A stretch of 64,000 nucleotides of DNA from NCBI RefSeq assembly GCF_040096455.1, contig NZ_JBBMER010000005.1, positions 62,001-126,000 on the forward strand, read 5' to 3'. The notes under the pieces were generated by a model, which made no database searches, had not been told where the DNA came from, and worked only from the letters and a program-made list of their open reading frames with translations. Within the stretch, counting starts at the first letter, position 1, and every line of letters starts with the position of its first letter. This DNA comes from Lachnospira rogosae. GTDB lineage: Bacteria > Bacillota > Clostridia > Lachnospirales > Lachnospiraceae. Made by a program: the position numbers and the translations under genes. Of this stretch, positions 27,786 through 36,067 are shown in pieces.

Positions 27786-28499
27786 CTATAAGCCCCAGTC
27801 TGCCCTGCTGTCTTCCTGCTTAGAAGACACCCCCTCTGCAAGTACCTTTAATTCAAAATGTGCATTTTCTGGAATATCACCTGCATATGTGACATTATTA
27901 ATCAAACGTGAGGTCATATCCCCCGGTGCAACCGGCACACTATAATAATAATATCTCTCATTATCATCAGATGAAGAATTATCCATATAGAACCAGCTTC
28001 CGGTTAAATCTTCATTATCCTGAATATCTTTATTGACATCATCTTTACTCTTTAACTCATTGGCATAAGAATAACTGACCTTGCCCCTCATATCAACAGC
28101 GGCTATATTTCCTGCAATTCCCGCCTTAATATTTTCCTTGCTGTCATCGTATATAATCATAGGTACTAACCTTACTCTCACATAAGTATCAGTTGTAGGA
28201 TACTCCTCTGAATTAATATTCTTTACAGCTATTTCTTTGGTTCTCGTAGTATTGTCGTCTTTGATTCTATCATAAACGTCATTAATATTATCCGTAAGCT
28301 GTTCACCCATATCTTCATATATTATTGTATTATCATCGGTGAATTGCTCAACTACACCTATATTAACCACCGCACCTGCGAACTGGTTAGCCACTGTCAC
28401 TGTCCTTGCATTAAGCAGTGCATAAGCAGTCCCGGCAGCAGCACTCATAAGTAATACAGTTATTCCAGCCACCAGTGCAGTCTTTTTTAACTTTCCCAT
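27786..28499 (-). CDS. TasA/camelysin-like secreted protein with SipW-type N-terminus (fifth subunit)
   Basis: A 237-residue exported protein. A short basic leader (MGKLKK) and a hydrophobic core end at GTAYALLNARTVTVANQF; small-x-A-Y-A-L-L followed by an N-x-F-x-x-G-type segment is typical of proteins cleaved by SipW-type peptidases (TasA, CalY). The mature part is beta-rich with YYYYSVPVAPGDMTSRLINNVTYA, resembling the conserved C-terminal strand region of these fibre proteins. Last gene of the nine-gene locus, 131 bases after sipW. Family placement rests on the leader and overall layout. Confidence 0.7.
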   Translation of the reverse strand: MGKLKKTALVAGITVLLMSAAAGTAYALLNARTVTVANQFAGAVVNIGVVEQFTDDNTIIYEDMGEQLTDNINDVYDRIKDDNTTRTKEIAVKNINSEEYPTTDTYVRVRLVPMIIYDDSKENIKAGIAGNIAAVDMRGKVSYSYANELKSKDDVNKDIQDNEDLTGSWFYMDNSSSDDNERYYYYSVPVAPGDMTSRLINNVTYAGDIPENAHFELKVLAEGVSSKQEDSRADWGL

Positions 28500-28630
28500 A
28501 TACTTCTGACTTCCTTCCAGTTATTTTTTCTAATTATTACCTCTTATGAACTTTATAAATTTTATAACCTGTAAACCATTCATAATATACAGTATAACTA
28601 TTGAGAAGCTTAATACCTATAAGGCTCTCT

Positions 28631-29014
28631 CTATCTTAAAATGTATCCAAGATATGGCACGTTTAGCACCACTTTCCCCACAACCTTATCATAAGCTACA
28701 CTTCCGCCATCTTCTATCTCATTCGCATCTCCTTTGGTTCGAAAGCTCTCAGTGTCATCATCTTTATCAACAACCCTGTGTGTGACGACTGTATTATCAT
28801 TAATATAAAATGTAATAACATCACCAACCTCAATATCATCAATTAATGATTTTTCCACATATACAACACTTCCAACGTGATATTCAGGCTCCATGCTTCC
28901 CGACAGCACCTTATAAGTCTTAAGTCCCATAAGCCTTGGAATATATAGAACTGCCGCCATAACCAACACAATCACCAACAGAATATCCGTGACAATTTTT
29001 ATAAACTTTTTCAT
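28631..29014 (-). CDS. sipW: SipW-type signal peptidase I
   Basis: A 127-residue membrane protease of the ER/SipW class of signal peptidases, which use Ser-His rather than Ser-Lys. One N-terminal helix (about 8-27) is followed by the Ser box VLSGSMEPEYHVGSVVYV (nucleophile Ser40), the His box NTVVTHRVV (His79) and TKGDAN (Asp96). The protein ends at VPYLGYILR, so the C-terminal membrane helix found in Bacillus SipW is missing. Sitting among five genes with SipW-type leaders, it is almost certainly their dedicated processing enzyme. AGAGGGG precedes the ATG. Confidence 0.9.
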   Translation of the reverse strand: MKKFIKIVTDILLVIVLVMAAVLYIPRLMGLKTYKVLSGSMEPEYHVGSVVYVEKSLIDDIEVGDVITFYINDNTVVTHRVVDKDDDTESFRTKGDANEIEDGGSVAYDKVVGKVVLNVPYLGYILR

Positions 29015-29030
29015 ATTCCCCTCTCGTGCA

Positions 29031-32006
29031 TTATCTTATAAACTTATTAACTGCTGATGCTGCATCTCTTAACCAGTTATAATTCTTCTTAATAACATTG
29101 CTAAAATCTGCCTGTGCCTTATCTCCATCAGCAGTATTTCCATAATGCAGTTTATCAAGCCCGAAGAATTCCGGTTTTGTGCCATCTATTCTCTTTCCTA
29201 TAAATATATCCTCACATTCCTTATAGGAGTCATTGCCAGAATAGTTATCACTCTTTTTAATTAAGGTATATTCCGGTGTCCAGCTTTCTTCCTCTATAAC
29301 ACTATAAAAGCCTTTCTTTAAACCAGTCACTGTACTTGTCGCTGACAATACATCACCATTGGCATCAAATGAAGCTGTGGCATAGAATACCGCCTCTAAT
29401 GCACCCTTGTTCTCTGTATTATCTTCATTCACAACACCATACTGCTCTATTCTGAATATAAATGTCTGGTTAGCTCTTATAACTTTGTTATCAATATACT
29501 GCTCATCAATATATTTAGTTATATCAAGCTGCCCCTTAACAACCTTTATTCTATAGCACGCACAATCACTGCCATAATGATCACCTGGCTCGTCATTGTT
29601 GTATATTATGCTGCTTGCTATATGTCCATCTGTATTAATAGTACACTCATCGCTATTACTTACAGGTGTTACATTATAAAATCCTTTCACATAATATACG
29701 CTGTCACTTCCTGTGCTGGCATTACTATTAATTCTGTTAATAACATCTGCCTTAGTTATAACACTTCCTAATGTTCCATTATTATCCTCATACCACTCCG
29801 TATAATAATCCTGCTCTGTTAATGCATTTCCGTCTTCACGGATATTGCCGTTAAGTTTGAACATTTCGGACATTTCATAATCTGCTGAGGTAATATTTTC
29901 TCCGTAAAATATTACATTTTCCCTGCACTTAAGAGTTCCGTTGACTTTTACATTAACCGTCGGTGTATCGAATTCCTTAATACCTCCATTGATAATTACA
30001 CCAGAAGCCGAAGCATTAGTCGTGACATTATTACCACCTATATAATTGTCCTTTGCCTTTACGAATATGCTTTTCTCCCAGGTATACAGCTTACTATCAG
30101 AATACTGTACTGACTGGTTATCCCATTCTACATACAGAAGATTTCTTTCCTTATCATACTTTATATTACCGCCATTCACACTGTATGGCTGGTCAGCCGC
30201 TTTATCAGCCGTAACTATCTCGTTATTATCAGCTATAATGTCAAATCTCGAATCAATGTAATCTCTTATTATTACATTATTAATCACATCACCTTCTGCA
30301 TAGCTTCCATTATTATTGCTGATACCTGTCATAAGATTAATCTTATATGTGCGGTTATCCCAATCCTCTACCCTTACCTGCTTATCAACGATAAAATCCT
30401 CTATGCTTACATTTCTTGTATTGACAATACTGCTGTTAAATACATTTTCAACCGCATAACTCTTCTTGCCGTCTATATACTGTACTTTAGTTCTTGTAAC
30501 AGCAATTACATTTCCACTGTTGTCAGTGAGTGTGGCTATAGCTGTTGAACTGTCATTCTCATCAAGTACAACCTCGACATTGTATTCCTCACCTGAACCT
30601 GTGTAGCCGTCTGGTGCTGTTATTTCTTTTAAAATGTATTTTCCAACTGGAAGATTATCAAAGCTTACTATACCATTCTTATCAGATACACTTGTTTTAG
30701 TTAAAGCATTTTCCTTATTATCTTTACTTGTAATTCCAAACACTGCATTAGCAAGCCCATTACCTCTATCATCAATCTTTTTAAAATTAAGATTGCCACT
30801 ATCCGCAATATCAATTCTTGCTGAATTAGGAACAATAAACTTCATATTACAGTTAGAGGCATTACCACCTCTCTCCATATAAAGAACTGTTATTGTGTGG
30901 TTAGTTGACATATTTACTTTATCCCTGCTTGCAACAGTCTGTAATTCCCTCGCTATAGGCCCTGTCTGCCAGAGGTCTACATCACCGCCACATTCAGGAT
31001 GTATTCCACCAAGATCAAGAACAAGCTCACCATCGACAAATACCCACAAATCATCATCACCTGTGAACTTATATAAAAGGTCGCCTGTATAACCATTAAG
31101 CGAGAATGAAATATCATATCTCATTCCAAAATAATAGTTAGTACCCTTCTGTCCATCAGCCGCATTATAACCGCAGTCTAACACATTGGAGTCCGCATTA
31201 TTTAATGGGAAGAAATTATCTCCCGCCAATGTCACATCGCCTGATGGCGAAGTTACGCTTTTTAATGTGTAAGTGCTGCTGTCATTACCATTATCCTGTT
31301 TATCAAATGTCAATTTATAATTGTTATATATTGTCTTTCCTGTCTTCTTAGCATCAGAAAATAATCCCGGCTCATCAACATTGAACAATACATTTTTATA
31401 ATTTTCCTTATCAAGCCCATAAATAATTCCCTGCGAAGCATTCATATAATCTTTTTTTACTCCGCTGAATGAGCCTGTTGTCTTAATTCCACCATTGTAA
31501 TATATACAGGTGTTGACATTAAGTCCATTAACGTAACAATTGTGCTGGTTAGCCCTGAAGTTCTGGTCTATGGTTCCAACAGTCAGCTTTGGCTTTCCAT
31601 TGTCAGCGTAATTAGATGAAGTATTAATACTTCTCTTTGGATATTCCTTATAACCCCAGCCATACACATTTCCTTTATATGGTGCAACTACATAATCATA
31701 AAATGTGCAATATCCCTCAAGCACGTTATCTGATGCCGCCAATTTACTAACACCTGGTGTATCCGCATTTCCCGTAGTATCTGTACTACCTGCCTTATCC
31801 ATATTTCCTGTAGTGTCTGTACCTTCTGATGTATCTGCACTTCCTGCCTTATCATTAGAATACACCTGTATTGCATTAACATTTTTTATATTACTGCTGC
31901 CTGCTCCAAATGCTGTATACATCATTGCTGTTATAGCTGTCACACACAATAACACACACATCACAATAGAAACAATAACCTTCCTGTGCTTCCAGTTAAT
32001 TCCCAT
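29031..32006 (-). CDS. Large fibro-slime and SpaA-domain surface protein
   Basis: A 991-residue exported protein. N-terminal signal/anchor about 8-35; a Thr/Gly/Asp-rich low-complexity linker (about 52-88); a fibro-slime/PA14-like domain (about 195-395), recognised by YYFGMRYDISFSLNGYTGDLLYKFTGDDDLWVFVDGELVLDLGGIH; then a SpaA-type Cna-B domain (about 400-490) with LNFKKIDDRGNGLANAVFGI and LPVGKYILKEITAPDGYT. Several more beta-sandwich modules follow. There is no LPxTG signal or C-terminal helix. A GTG five codons upstream also opens the frame, but AGGAG places the start at 32006. Likely the adhesin or fibre-associated component of the locus. Confidence 0.85.
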   Translation of the reverse strand: MGINWKHRKVIVSIVMCVLLCVTAITAMMYTAFGAGSSNIKNVNAIQVYSNDKAGSADTSEGTDTTGNMDKAGSTDTTGNADTPGVSKLAASDNVLEGYCTFYDYVVAPYKGNVYGWGYKEYPKRSINTSSNYADNGKPKLTVGTIDQNFRANQHNCYVNGLNVNTCIYYNGGIKTTGSFSGVKKDYMNASQGIIYGLDKENYKNVLFNVDEPGLFSDAKKTGKTIYNNYKLTFDKQDNGNDSSTYTLKSVTSPSGDVTLAGDNFFPLNNADSNVLDCGYNAADGQKGTNYYFGMRYDISFSLNGYTGDLLYKFTGDDDLWVFVDGELVLDLGGIHPECGGDVDLWQTGPIARELQTVASRDKVNMSTNHTITVLYMERGGNASNCNMKFIVPNSARIDIADSGNLNFKKIDDRGNGLANAVFGITSKDNKENALTKTSVSDKNGIVSFDNLPVGKYILKEITAPDGYTGSGEEYNVEVVLDENDSSTAIATLTDNSGNVIAVTRTKVQYIDGKKSYAVENVFNSSIVNTRNVSIEDFIVDKQVRVEDWDNRTYKINLMTGISNNNGSYAEGDVINNVIIRDYIDSRFDIIADNNEIVTADKAADQPYSVNGGNIKYDKERNLLYVEWDNQSVQYSDSKLYTWEKSIFVKAKDNYIGGNNVTTNASASGVIINGGIKEFDTPTVNVKVNGTLKCRENVIFYGENITSADYEMSEMFKLNGNIREDGNALTEQDYYTEWYEDNNGTLGSVITKADVINRINSNASTGSDSVYYVKGFYNVTPVSNSDECTINTDGHIASSIIYNNDEPGDHYGSDCACYRIKVVKGQLDITKYIDEQYIDNKVIRANQTFIFRIEQYGVVNEDNTENKGALEAVFYATASFDANGDVLSATSTVTGLKKGFYSVIEEESWTPEYTLIKKSDNYSGNDSYKECEDIFIGKRIDGTKPEFFGLDKLHYGNTADGDKAQADFSNVIKKNYNWLRDAASAVNKFIR

Positions 32007-32031
32007 GTCAGCTCCTTTCACCTTTCCATTA

Positions 32032-33186
32032 CTACTGTATTCTTTCTATTGCGTACTCTATACTCTCATCAAGCTTTTTTACTCTAAGATTTCCTTTAAT
32101 CCTTCTGACAACAACTAACGCATTGTTATAATCACACTGCGTAAGCATAATCACATACTGCCATTTATTGTACTGTGAAATCAGATCTCCTTCCCTTAAT
32201 GAAGCCAGCAATGTATTCTTTATATGTGCGCTGTTCCTGCCATTTACAGTGACAAGCACAATTGTAAAAAAACAATTACTTCTCTGTCTTCTTCTAAGTT
32301 CCAATTCAAAGCTTTTCTTAAAACTATTATAATCGCAGAATAAAGCCCCCTTTATAGCTGTCCTGCCTGCATAAAGCTCTCTTCTTACAGTCCTTATATC
32401 CGATCTGGCTGAATGCGTCATTATAAGAAGCTGGTTATATAGTTCCATTAACTTTCTTCCAGGGCTTACATTAAGCTGTTCTTTTAACAACTCCTTCACC
32501 TTCTCATAATGCCCAGCCGCTTCTGCTATTTTATTCTTAGCAATCAGTGACTTAATATAATAGAATTGTATATCTTCATCTAATCCATCTATCATTATGG
32601 CTCTATGTCCGATTTGTTCAATCCTGTCATAATCACCCTCACCATATAAATCCTGCAATACATTTTTAACAACCTCTAGATACCTTGAATGATAATACAC
32701 GCTGAATGTGACAACCCAGTATTCATATGAATATTTATTAAAGAATTTCTTTTTATAAATGTCTATTGCATAAGCACTGTATGATATACGCTCTTTAATA
32801 TCCGGCTCACATTCTGCCCTGTTGCACAGCTTCTCGAACTGCTCAGTATCTATAACTGTATTAACATTATCATTCCAGCAGTAGCTTCCCATTAATGTCT
32901 TTATAGGGTTGATTCCAAGCTGGCTTTTTAATACGCTTCTTGCCCTGTATACAAGATTTTTAAGTGCATTGACAGGGTCGTCACATTCACCCTCTGTCCA
33001 AAGGACATCAGATAACTCCCCGACACTCACAACATTTTCCTTATGACATATAAGATATGCCAGAAGTCTTGTCACCTTATCAGAATTGATACTCTTTTGT
33101 GAAAGCTCTTTATCTTTATAAGTGATTTTAAAATCATCTAAAAACGTAACTTTCAACTCCTGCGTATCAGTTTCTGATTTATACAT
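32032..33186 (-). CDS. SARP-type transcriptional activator with BTAD domain
   Basis: A 384-residue regulator of the AfsR/DnrI/RedD kind. Residues 8-100 form an OmpR-type winged helix (LKVTFLDDFKITYKDKEL, KVTRLLAYLICHKENVVSVGELSDVLW, NALKNLVYRARSVL), followed by the bacterial transcriptional activation domain (about 110-250, DTEQFEKLCNRAE onward) with its TPR-like helices. The C-terminal 100 residues (RRRQRSNCFFTIVLVTVN, LLASLREGDLISQYNKWQYVIMLTQC) look like a degenerate GGDEF fold. It lies two bases after the TGD-type protein gene, inside the locus it presumably controls. The first promoter of the locus has matching direct repeats. Confidence 0.85.
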   Translation of the reverse strand: MYKSETDTQELKVTFLDDFKITYKDKELSQKSINSDKVTRLLAYLICHKENVVSVGELSDVLWTEGECDDPVNALKNLVYRARSVLKSQLGINPIKTLMGSYCWNDNVNTVIDTEQFEKLCNRAECEPDIKERISYSAYAIDIYKKKFFNKYSYEYWVVTFSVYYHSRYLEVVKNVLQDLYGEGDYDRIEQIGHRAIMIDGLDEDIQFYYIKSLIAKNKIAEAAGHYEKVKELLKEQLNVSPGRKLMELYNQLLIMTHSARSDIRTVRRELYAGRTAIKGALFCDYNSFKKSFELELRRRQRSNCFFTIVLVTVNGRNSAHIKNTLLASLREGDLISQYNKWQYVIMLTQCDYNNALVVVRRIKGNLRVKKLDESIEYAIERIQ

Positions 33187-33188
33187 TA

Positions 33189-33857
33189 TTACTGCCTGTT
33201 CCTCTGCCTCATTACAACAACACCAGCTATTCCTGCTATGCCTGCAAGTGCCACAATTATATATAATAATATATTATTACTATCACCTGTCTTTACCGCT
33301 GTAATCACATTATTGCTTACTGTATCCTGCAAATCTGGCTGTTCTGCATTAACCGTAATCTCCAACTGTCCCTGCTTATTCATATAAGAATTGTCCATAG
33401 AACGACCATCTATATACAATACAAGCTTTATATCACAGCTCTCACCCTTACTTAATTGTGCAATCCTGACATCTTCATCAAAAAACGACTTGTCAGACTG
33501 TGTCTTACTGCTGTTACCTATAAGTTCATTATAAAAAGGCTCTGTATCTGTGTTTTTATAAATCTTAATTCCATATACTGCCGTCTGATCTCCAGTTCCT
33601 TTATCTGCAAGGTTATCAAGAACTTTTCCATTAATATAGAATTCCATATTCTCTGCTGAACTGTTGGATATCTTAATAACTGAACTTCTCTCCTCTCCTG
33701 GAAGCATATCCCTGTACTCAAGATTTTTATCAATCACTACGAATTTCTTAGCTGTTTCATCAAGTGTTATAACCGTATCATCTGCCAAGACTTTAACATA
33801 TGGCACTGCAATAACAACTACGGCAGATACTACCGCCACTAATTTCTTTAAAAGCAT
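33189..33857 (-). CDS. Surface protein with TGD-type C-terminal sorting-like tail
   Basis: A 222-residue secreted protein. Signal peptide about 1-25 (cleavage after VLA), a beta-sandwich body with SSVIKISNSSAENMEFYINGKVL that resembles TasA-like or WxL-associated domains, and a C-terminus of VKTGD, a 21-residue hydrophobic helix and RQRNRQ. The last three elements are in the order of a sortase signal (variant of LPxTGD) and should anchor it to the wall or, without sortase, to the membrane. No sortase gene lies in the window. GGAGGAG precedes the ATG. Probable anchor or base of the fibre. Confidence 0.75.
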   Translation of the reverse strand: MLLKKLVAVVSAVVVIAVPYVKVLADDTVITLDETAKKFVVIDKNLEYRDMLPGEERSSVIKISNSSAENMEFYINGKVLDNLADKGTGDQTAVYGIKIYKNTDTEPFYNELIGNSSKTQSDKSFFDEDVRIAQLSKGESCDIKLVLYIDGRSMDNSYMNKQGQLEITVNAEQPDLQDTVSNNVITAVKTGDSNNILLYIIVALAGIAGIAGVVVMRQRNRQ

Positions 33858-33865
33858 ATCTCCTC

Positions 33866-34459
33866 CTACCTGTCAGATACAGCTTTAAGGCTGCCATCAT
33901 CACCTAATTCAGCTTCAACTCCCCATTCTGTCAGCATAGCATCACCGGCCGCAACTGTCTGGACTGCTTCTGCATCCCAATTAATATTAATAGTCTTTCC
34001 GCTGTATTTATTAGTGTTCTCAGATTTCGAATCAAAGAGTATTATTGAATCCATAAGCTCTGGTGTTCTCTCACCTGGATTTAATACCTTATTATAATAT
34101 ACATATACATTTTCACTATCTGTATGATTATCGGGTACTATCCAATCATCTTTATTAATCATATTGATATTAACCCAGTTATCCTTGCTAATCTTTACAC
34201 GGACATATTGTGCCTTCTCTCCACTATTAAGCACAGATACTCTCTGTTCAATAGTGTCATCTATTGTGTTAATTCCGTTAGTCTGCATATTGCCCTTATC
34301 ATCAATTCCCGCACCACTTACACACAAGCTTAAGTCTAACGAAGATGTCGTAACTGTCTTATCAACGTATGCTGACACACGATTTTTTGCCATTGTCTTT
34401 CCCGTGTATAAACCAGCAATAACAAGTATTGCCGTACCAACTAATATGAATCTTTTCAT
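33866..34459 (-). CDS. TasA/camelysin-like secreted protein (fourth subunit)
   Basis: A 197-residue exported protein with an N-terminal basic residue pair, a hydrophobic stretch (about 4-22) and a small-residue junction near AKNRVSAYVDKTVTTSSLDLSLCVSGAG. The mature part has the alternation of strands and the segments EQRVSVLNSGEKAQYVRVKISKDNW and VYYNKVLNPGERTPELMDSI seen in camelysin-like proteins. It is more divergent at the leader than its neighbours. Ends just before the TGD-type protein gene, eight bases apart. Confidence 0.7.
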   Translation of the reverse strand: MKRFILVGTAILVIAGLYTGKTMAKNRVSAYVDKTVTTSSLDLSLCVSGAGIDDKGNMQTNGINTIDDTIEQRVSVLNSGEKAQYVRVKISKDNWVNINMINKDDWIVPDNHTDSENVYVYYNKVLNPGERTPELMDSIILFDSKSENTNKYSGKTININWDAEAVQTVAAGDAMLTEWGVEAELGDDGSLKAVSDR

Positions 34460-34485
34460 ATACTTCCTCTCATTTCATTTAATTA

Positions 34486-34510
34486 AGGGGCAAATTATTA
34501 ATCTGCCCCT
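34486..34510 (-). terminator. Intra-operon hairpin between two subunit genes
   Basis: AGGGGCAAAT (34486-34495) and ATCTGCCCCT (34501-34510) form a nine-pair stem with a five-base loop in the 129-base gap between the third and fourth subunit genes. The T run after it on minus is short, so partial termination or protection against decay is plausible. Confidence 0.55.
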
Positions 34511-34588
34511 GACATCATTACATTTATTATTATATTGGGCTAGTGTAATATATATGACAACTTTTGCTGCATATTAATAACGCTTGAA

Positions 34589-35191
34589 TTACTTTAAGCT
34601 TTTTTCAATAGCCACATTGCCCCATCCTGTAATATTACCAGCTTCATCAGTTACAGGTGTAAAATTATCAGACTGGATAAATTCTGCCTTAACGTTAATA
34701 TTAAATGTTATTCCTGCAATCTCATTGCCCCATTCTGTTGGAATAGTAACTTTAGAGAATACTTTTGATGAATTGATTGCTCCTGTTTTATTAGAAAGTA
34801 TCTCATTATAGTAATAATAACCATCCTCTGACTTAGTCCAGCCAGCACTAATATCAAGATTATTCTCAATAGCTAATGCCTGCTCCTTAGTAAGTCCCTC
34901 ATAATTAATGCTCACTCTTACATAAGCATCTTCTGACTCTTTATCAAGTGTCACTGTCGGATCTTTATCAAGCACATCACCCGGCTTTACATTCGTATAA
35001 TCTTTACCTGTCGTATTATCATCTCGCATATGCTCATCTGTTTCTGTCAAAGTTCCTGTAACGTGTCCTATAGTTATTACATTTGCTCTTGTATCCTTAT
35101 CTGTAAAATATGCAAGTGTTCCGTAAGTCACCCCTGTAATACAAAGTATCAAAGCTGCTACACCGGCAGTTAATTTCTTCTTATTAACCAT
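34589..35191 (-). CDS. TasA/camelysin-like secreted protein (third subunit)
   Basis: A 200-residue exported protein and the clearest SipW substrate of the locus: MVNKKKLTAGVAALILCITG then GTLAYFTDKDTRANVITIGHVTG, which is the classic T-L-A-Y-F-T-D junction and downstream N-x-I/F-T-x-G seen in TasA and CalY. The mature part shows VKPGDVLDKDPTVTLDKESEDAYVRVSI and YYYYNEILSNKTGA followed by ITFNINVKAEFIQ, matching the conserved camelysin core. AAAGAGG precedes the start. Flanked upstream by 121 bases that contain a possible internal promoter. Confidence 0.83.
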   Translation of the reverse strand: MVNKKKLTAGVAALILCITGVTYGTLAYFTDKDTRANVITIGHVTGTLTETDEHMRDDNTTGKDYTNVKPGDVLDKDPTVTLDKESEDAYVRVSINYEGLTKEQALAIENNLDISAGWTKSEDGYYYYNEILSNKTGAINSSKVFSKVTIPTEWGNEIAGITFNINVKAEFIQSDNFTPVTDEAGNITGWGNVAIEKSLK

Positions 35192-35312
35192 ATAACCTCT
35201 TTCCTGAATAAATAAATATTATACTGTTATTGTTCAATTCCAATGATATAATACAATTTCAATAATATAACGCAAAAAGCACTGTCCGATTTATTCAATA
35301 TAATACATTTTA

Positions 35313-36062
35313 TTAGAACTGTGCATCAGCAGATGTCTTGCTGTTTACAAGCTTGATAAGTTCTGGCTGTGCCTCGTTGTAATCAGCAAATGTTGATGCC
35401 TGAACTGCAAAACCTGTAACCTTGATATTGAATGTAGGAAGTGTACCTGCACTTACAATGTTACCATCTGCATCCTTGTATATAACAGTTGGGTCGTACT
35501 GTTCCTTAGTTGTATCAATTATTGATAACTTATTGCCGTCTGCATCACACTTATAGATAGTTGTTGTCTTAGCTGCACTTGACCATTCTTCTGTTATTCC
35601 AGCATTAACTGTAACATTGTTAAATAATGCTTCTGTTGACTCTCCTGCTTCAACGGCTGTCATATATATCCACACTTCACTTCCGTCTGAATTGACTGTC
35701 GCCATTTTCCAGTTATCATTGTCGTAATCTGTAATTGAGGCATATTTTTTAAATTCTTCTGCACTCATAAGATTGCCCTTATCATCTAAATAATCAACCT
35801 TAACTGCCATATAGACAGGCTGATCTGATTCGTTATTCATAACAGGATTTTTCTTTATTACATCTCCTGGAAGATAATTCTTTCCTGAATCACTGGTCCA
35901 TTCTGTTTCTGTAAGTGTTGTTGTAATATTACGGCTTGAAGTAAATGTATTGGTCTTAGTTTCTGTTACTGCATTAAGATATGCTAATGTACCTCCTACT
36001 GCAAGACCTGCTGAAAGTACCATAGCTGCTGCTGTTAATGTAATCTTCTTACAAGTTGTCAT
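35313..36062 (-). CDS. TasA/camelysin-like secreted protein (second subunit)
   Basis: A 249-residue exported protein. The leader reads AAAMVLSAGLAVGGTLAYLN, then AVTETKTNTFTSSRNITTTLTETEW; the T-L-A-Y-L junction and N-T-F-T segment mark it as a SipW-type substrate. The mature body has YLPGDVIKKNPVMNNESDQPVYMAVKVDYLD and ends with a strand pair including FNIKVTGFAVQAS. It shares the V-T-E-T-K-T-N-x-F-x-S and L-T-E-x-x-W pattern with the first subunit, so the two are paralogues from a duplication. Only five bases separate the two genes. GGGAGG precedes the start. Confidence 0.83.
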   Translation of the reverse strand: MTTCKKITLTAAAMVLSAGLAVGGTLAYLNAVTETKTNTFTSSRNITTTLTETEWTSDSGKNYLPGDVIKKNPVMNNESDQPVYMAVKVDYLDDKGNLMSAEEFKKYASITDYDNDNWKMATVNSDGSEVWIYMTAVEAGESTEALFNNVTVNAGITEEWSSAAKTTTIYKCDADGNKLSIIDTTKEQYDPTVIYKDADGNIVSAGTLPTFNIKVTGFAVQASTFADYNEAQPELIKLVNSKTSADAQF

Positions 36063-36067
36063 AATAA

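Noticed and set aside
31740..31860. DNA repeats in the fibro-slime gene as a mobile or CRISPR-like array
   Set aside because: They encode the low-complexity Thr/Gly/Asp linker in frame and are irregular in spacing.
32007..32021. GTG start five codons upstream for the fibro-slime protein
   Set aside because: The AGGAG that would serve as ribosome site lies inside those codons and is correctly spaced for the ATG at 32006.
32032..33857. Several plus-strand frames inside the SARP and TGD-protein genes
   Set aside because: They are shadows of the minus-strand genes with no start signals and no conserved pattern.
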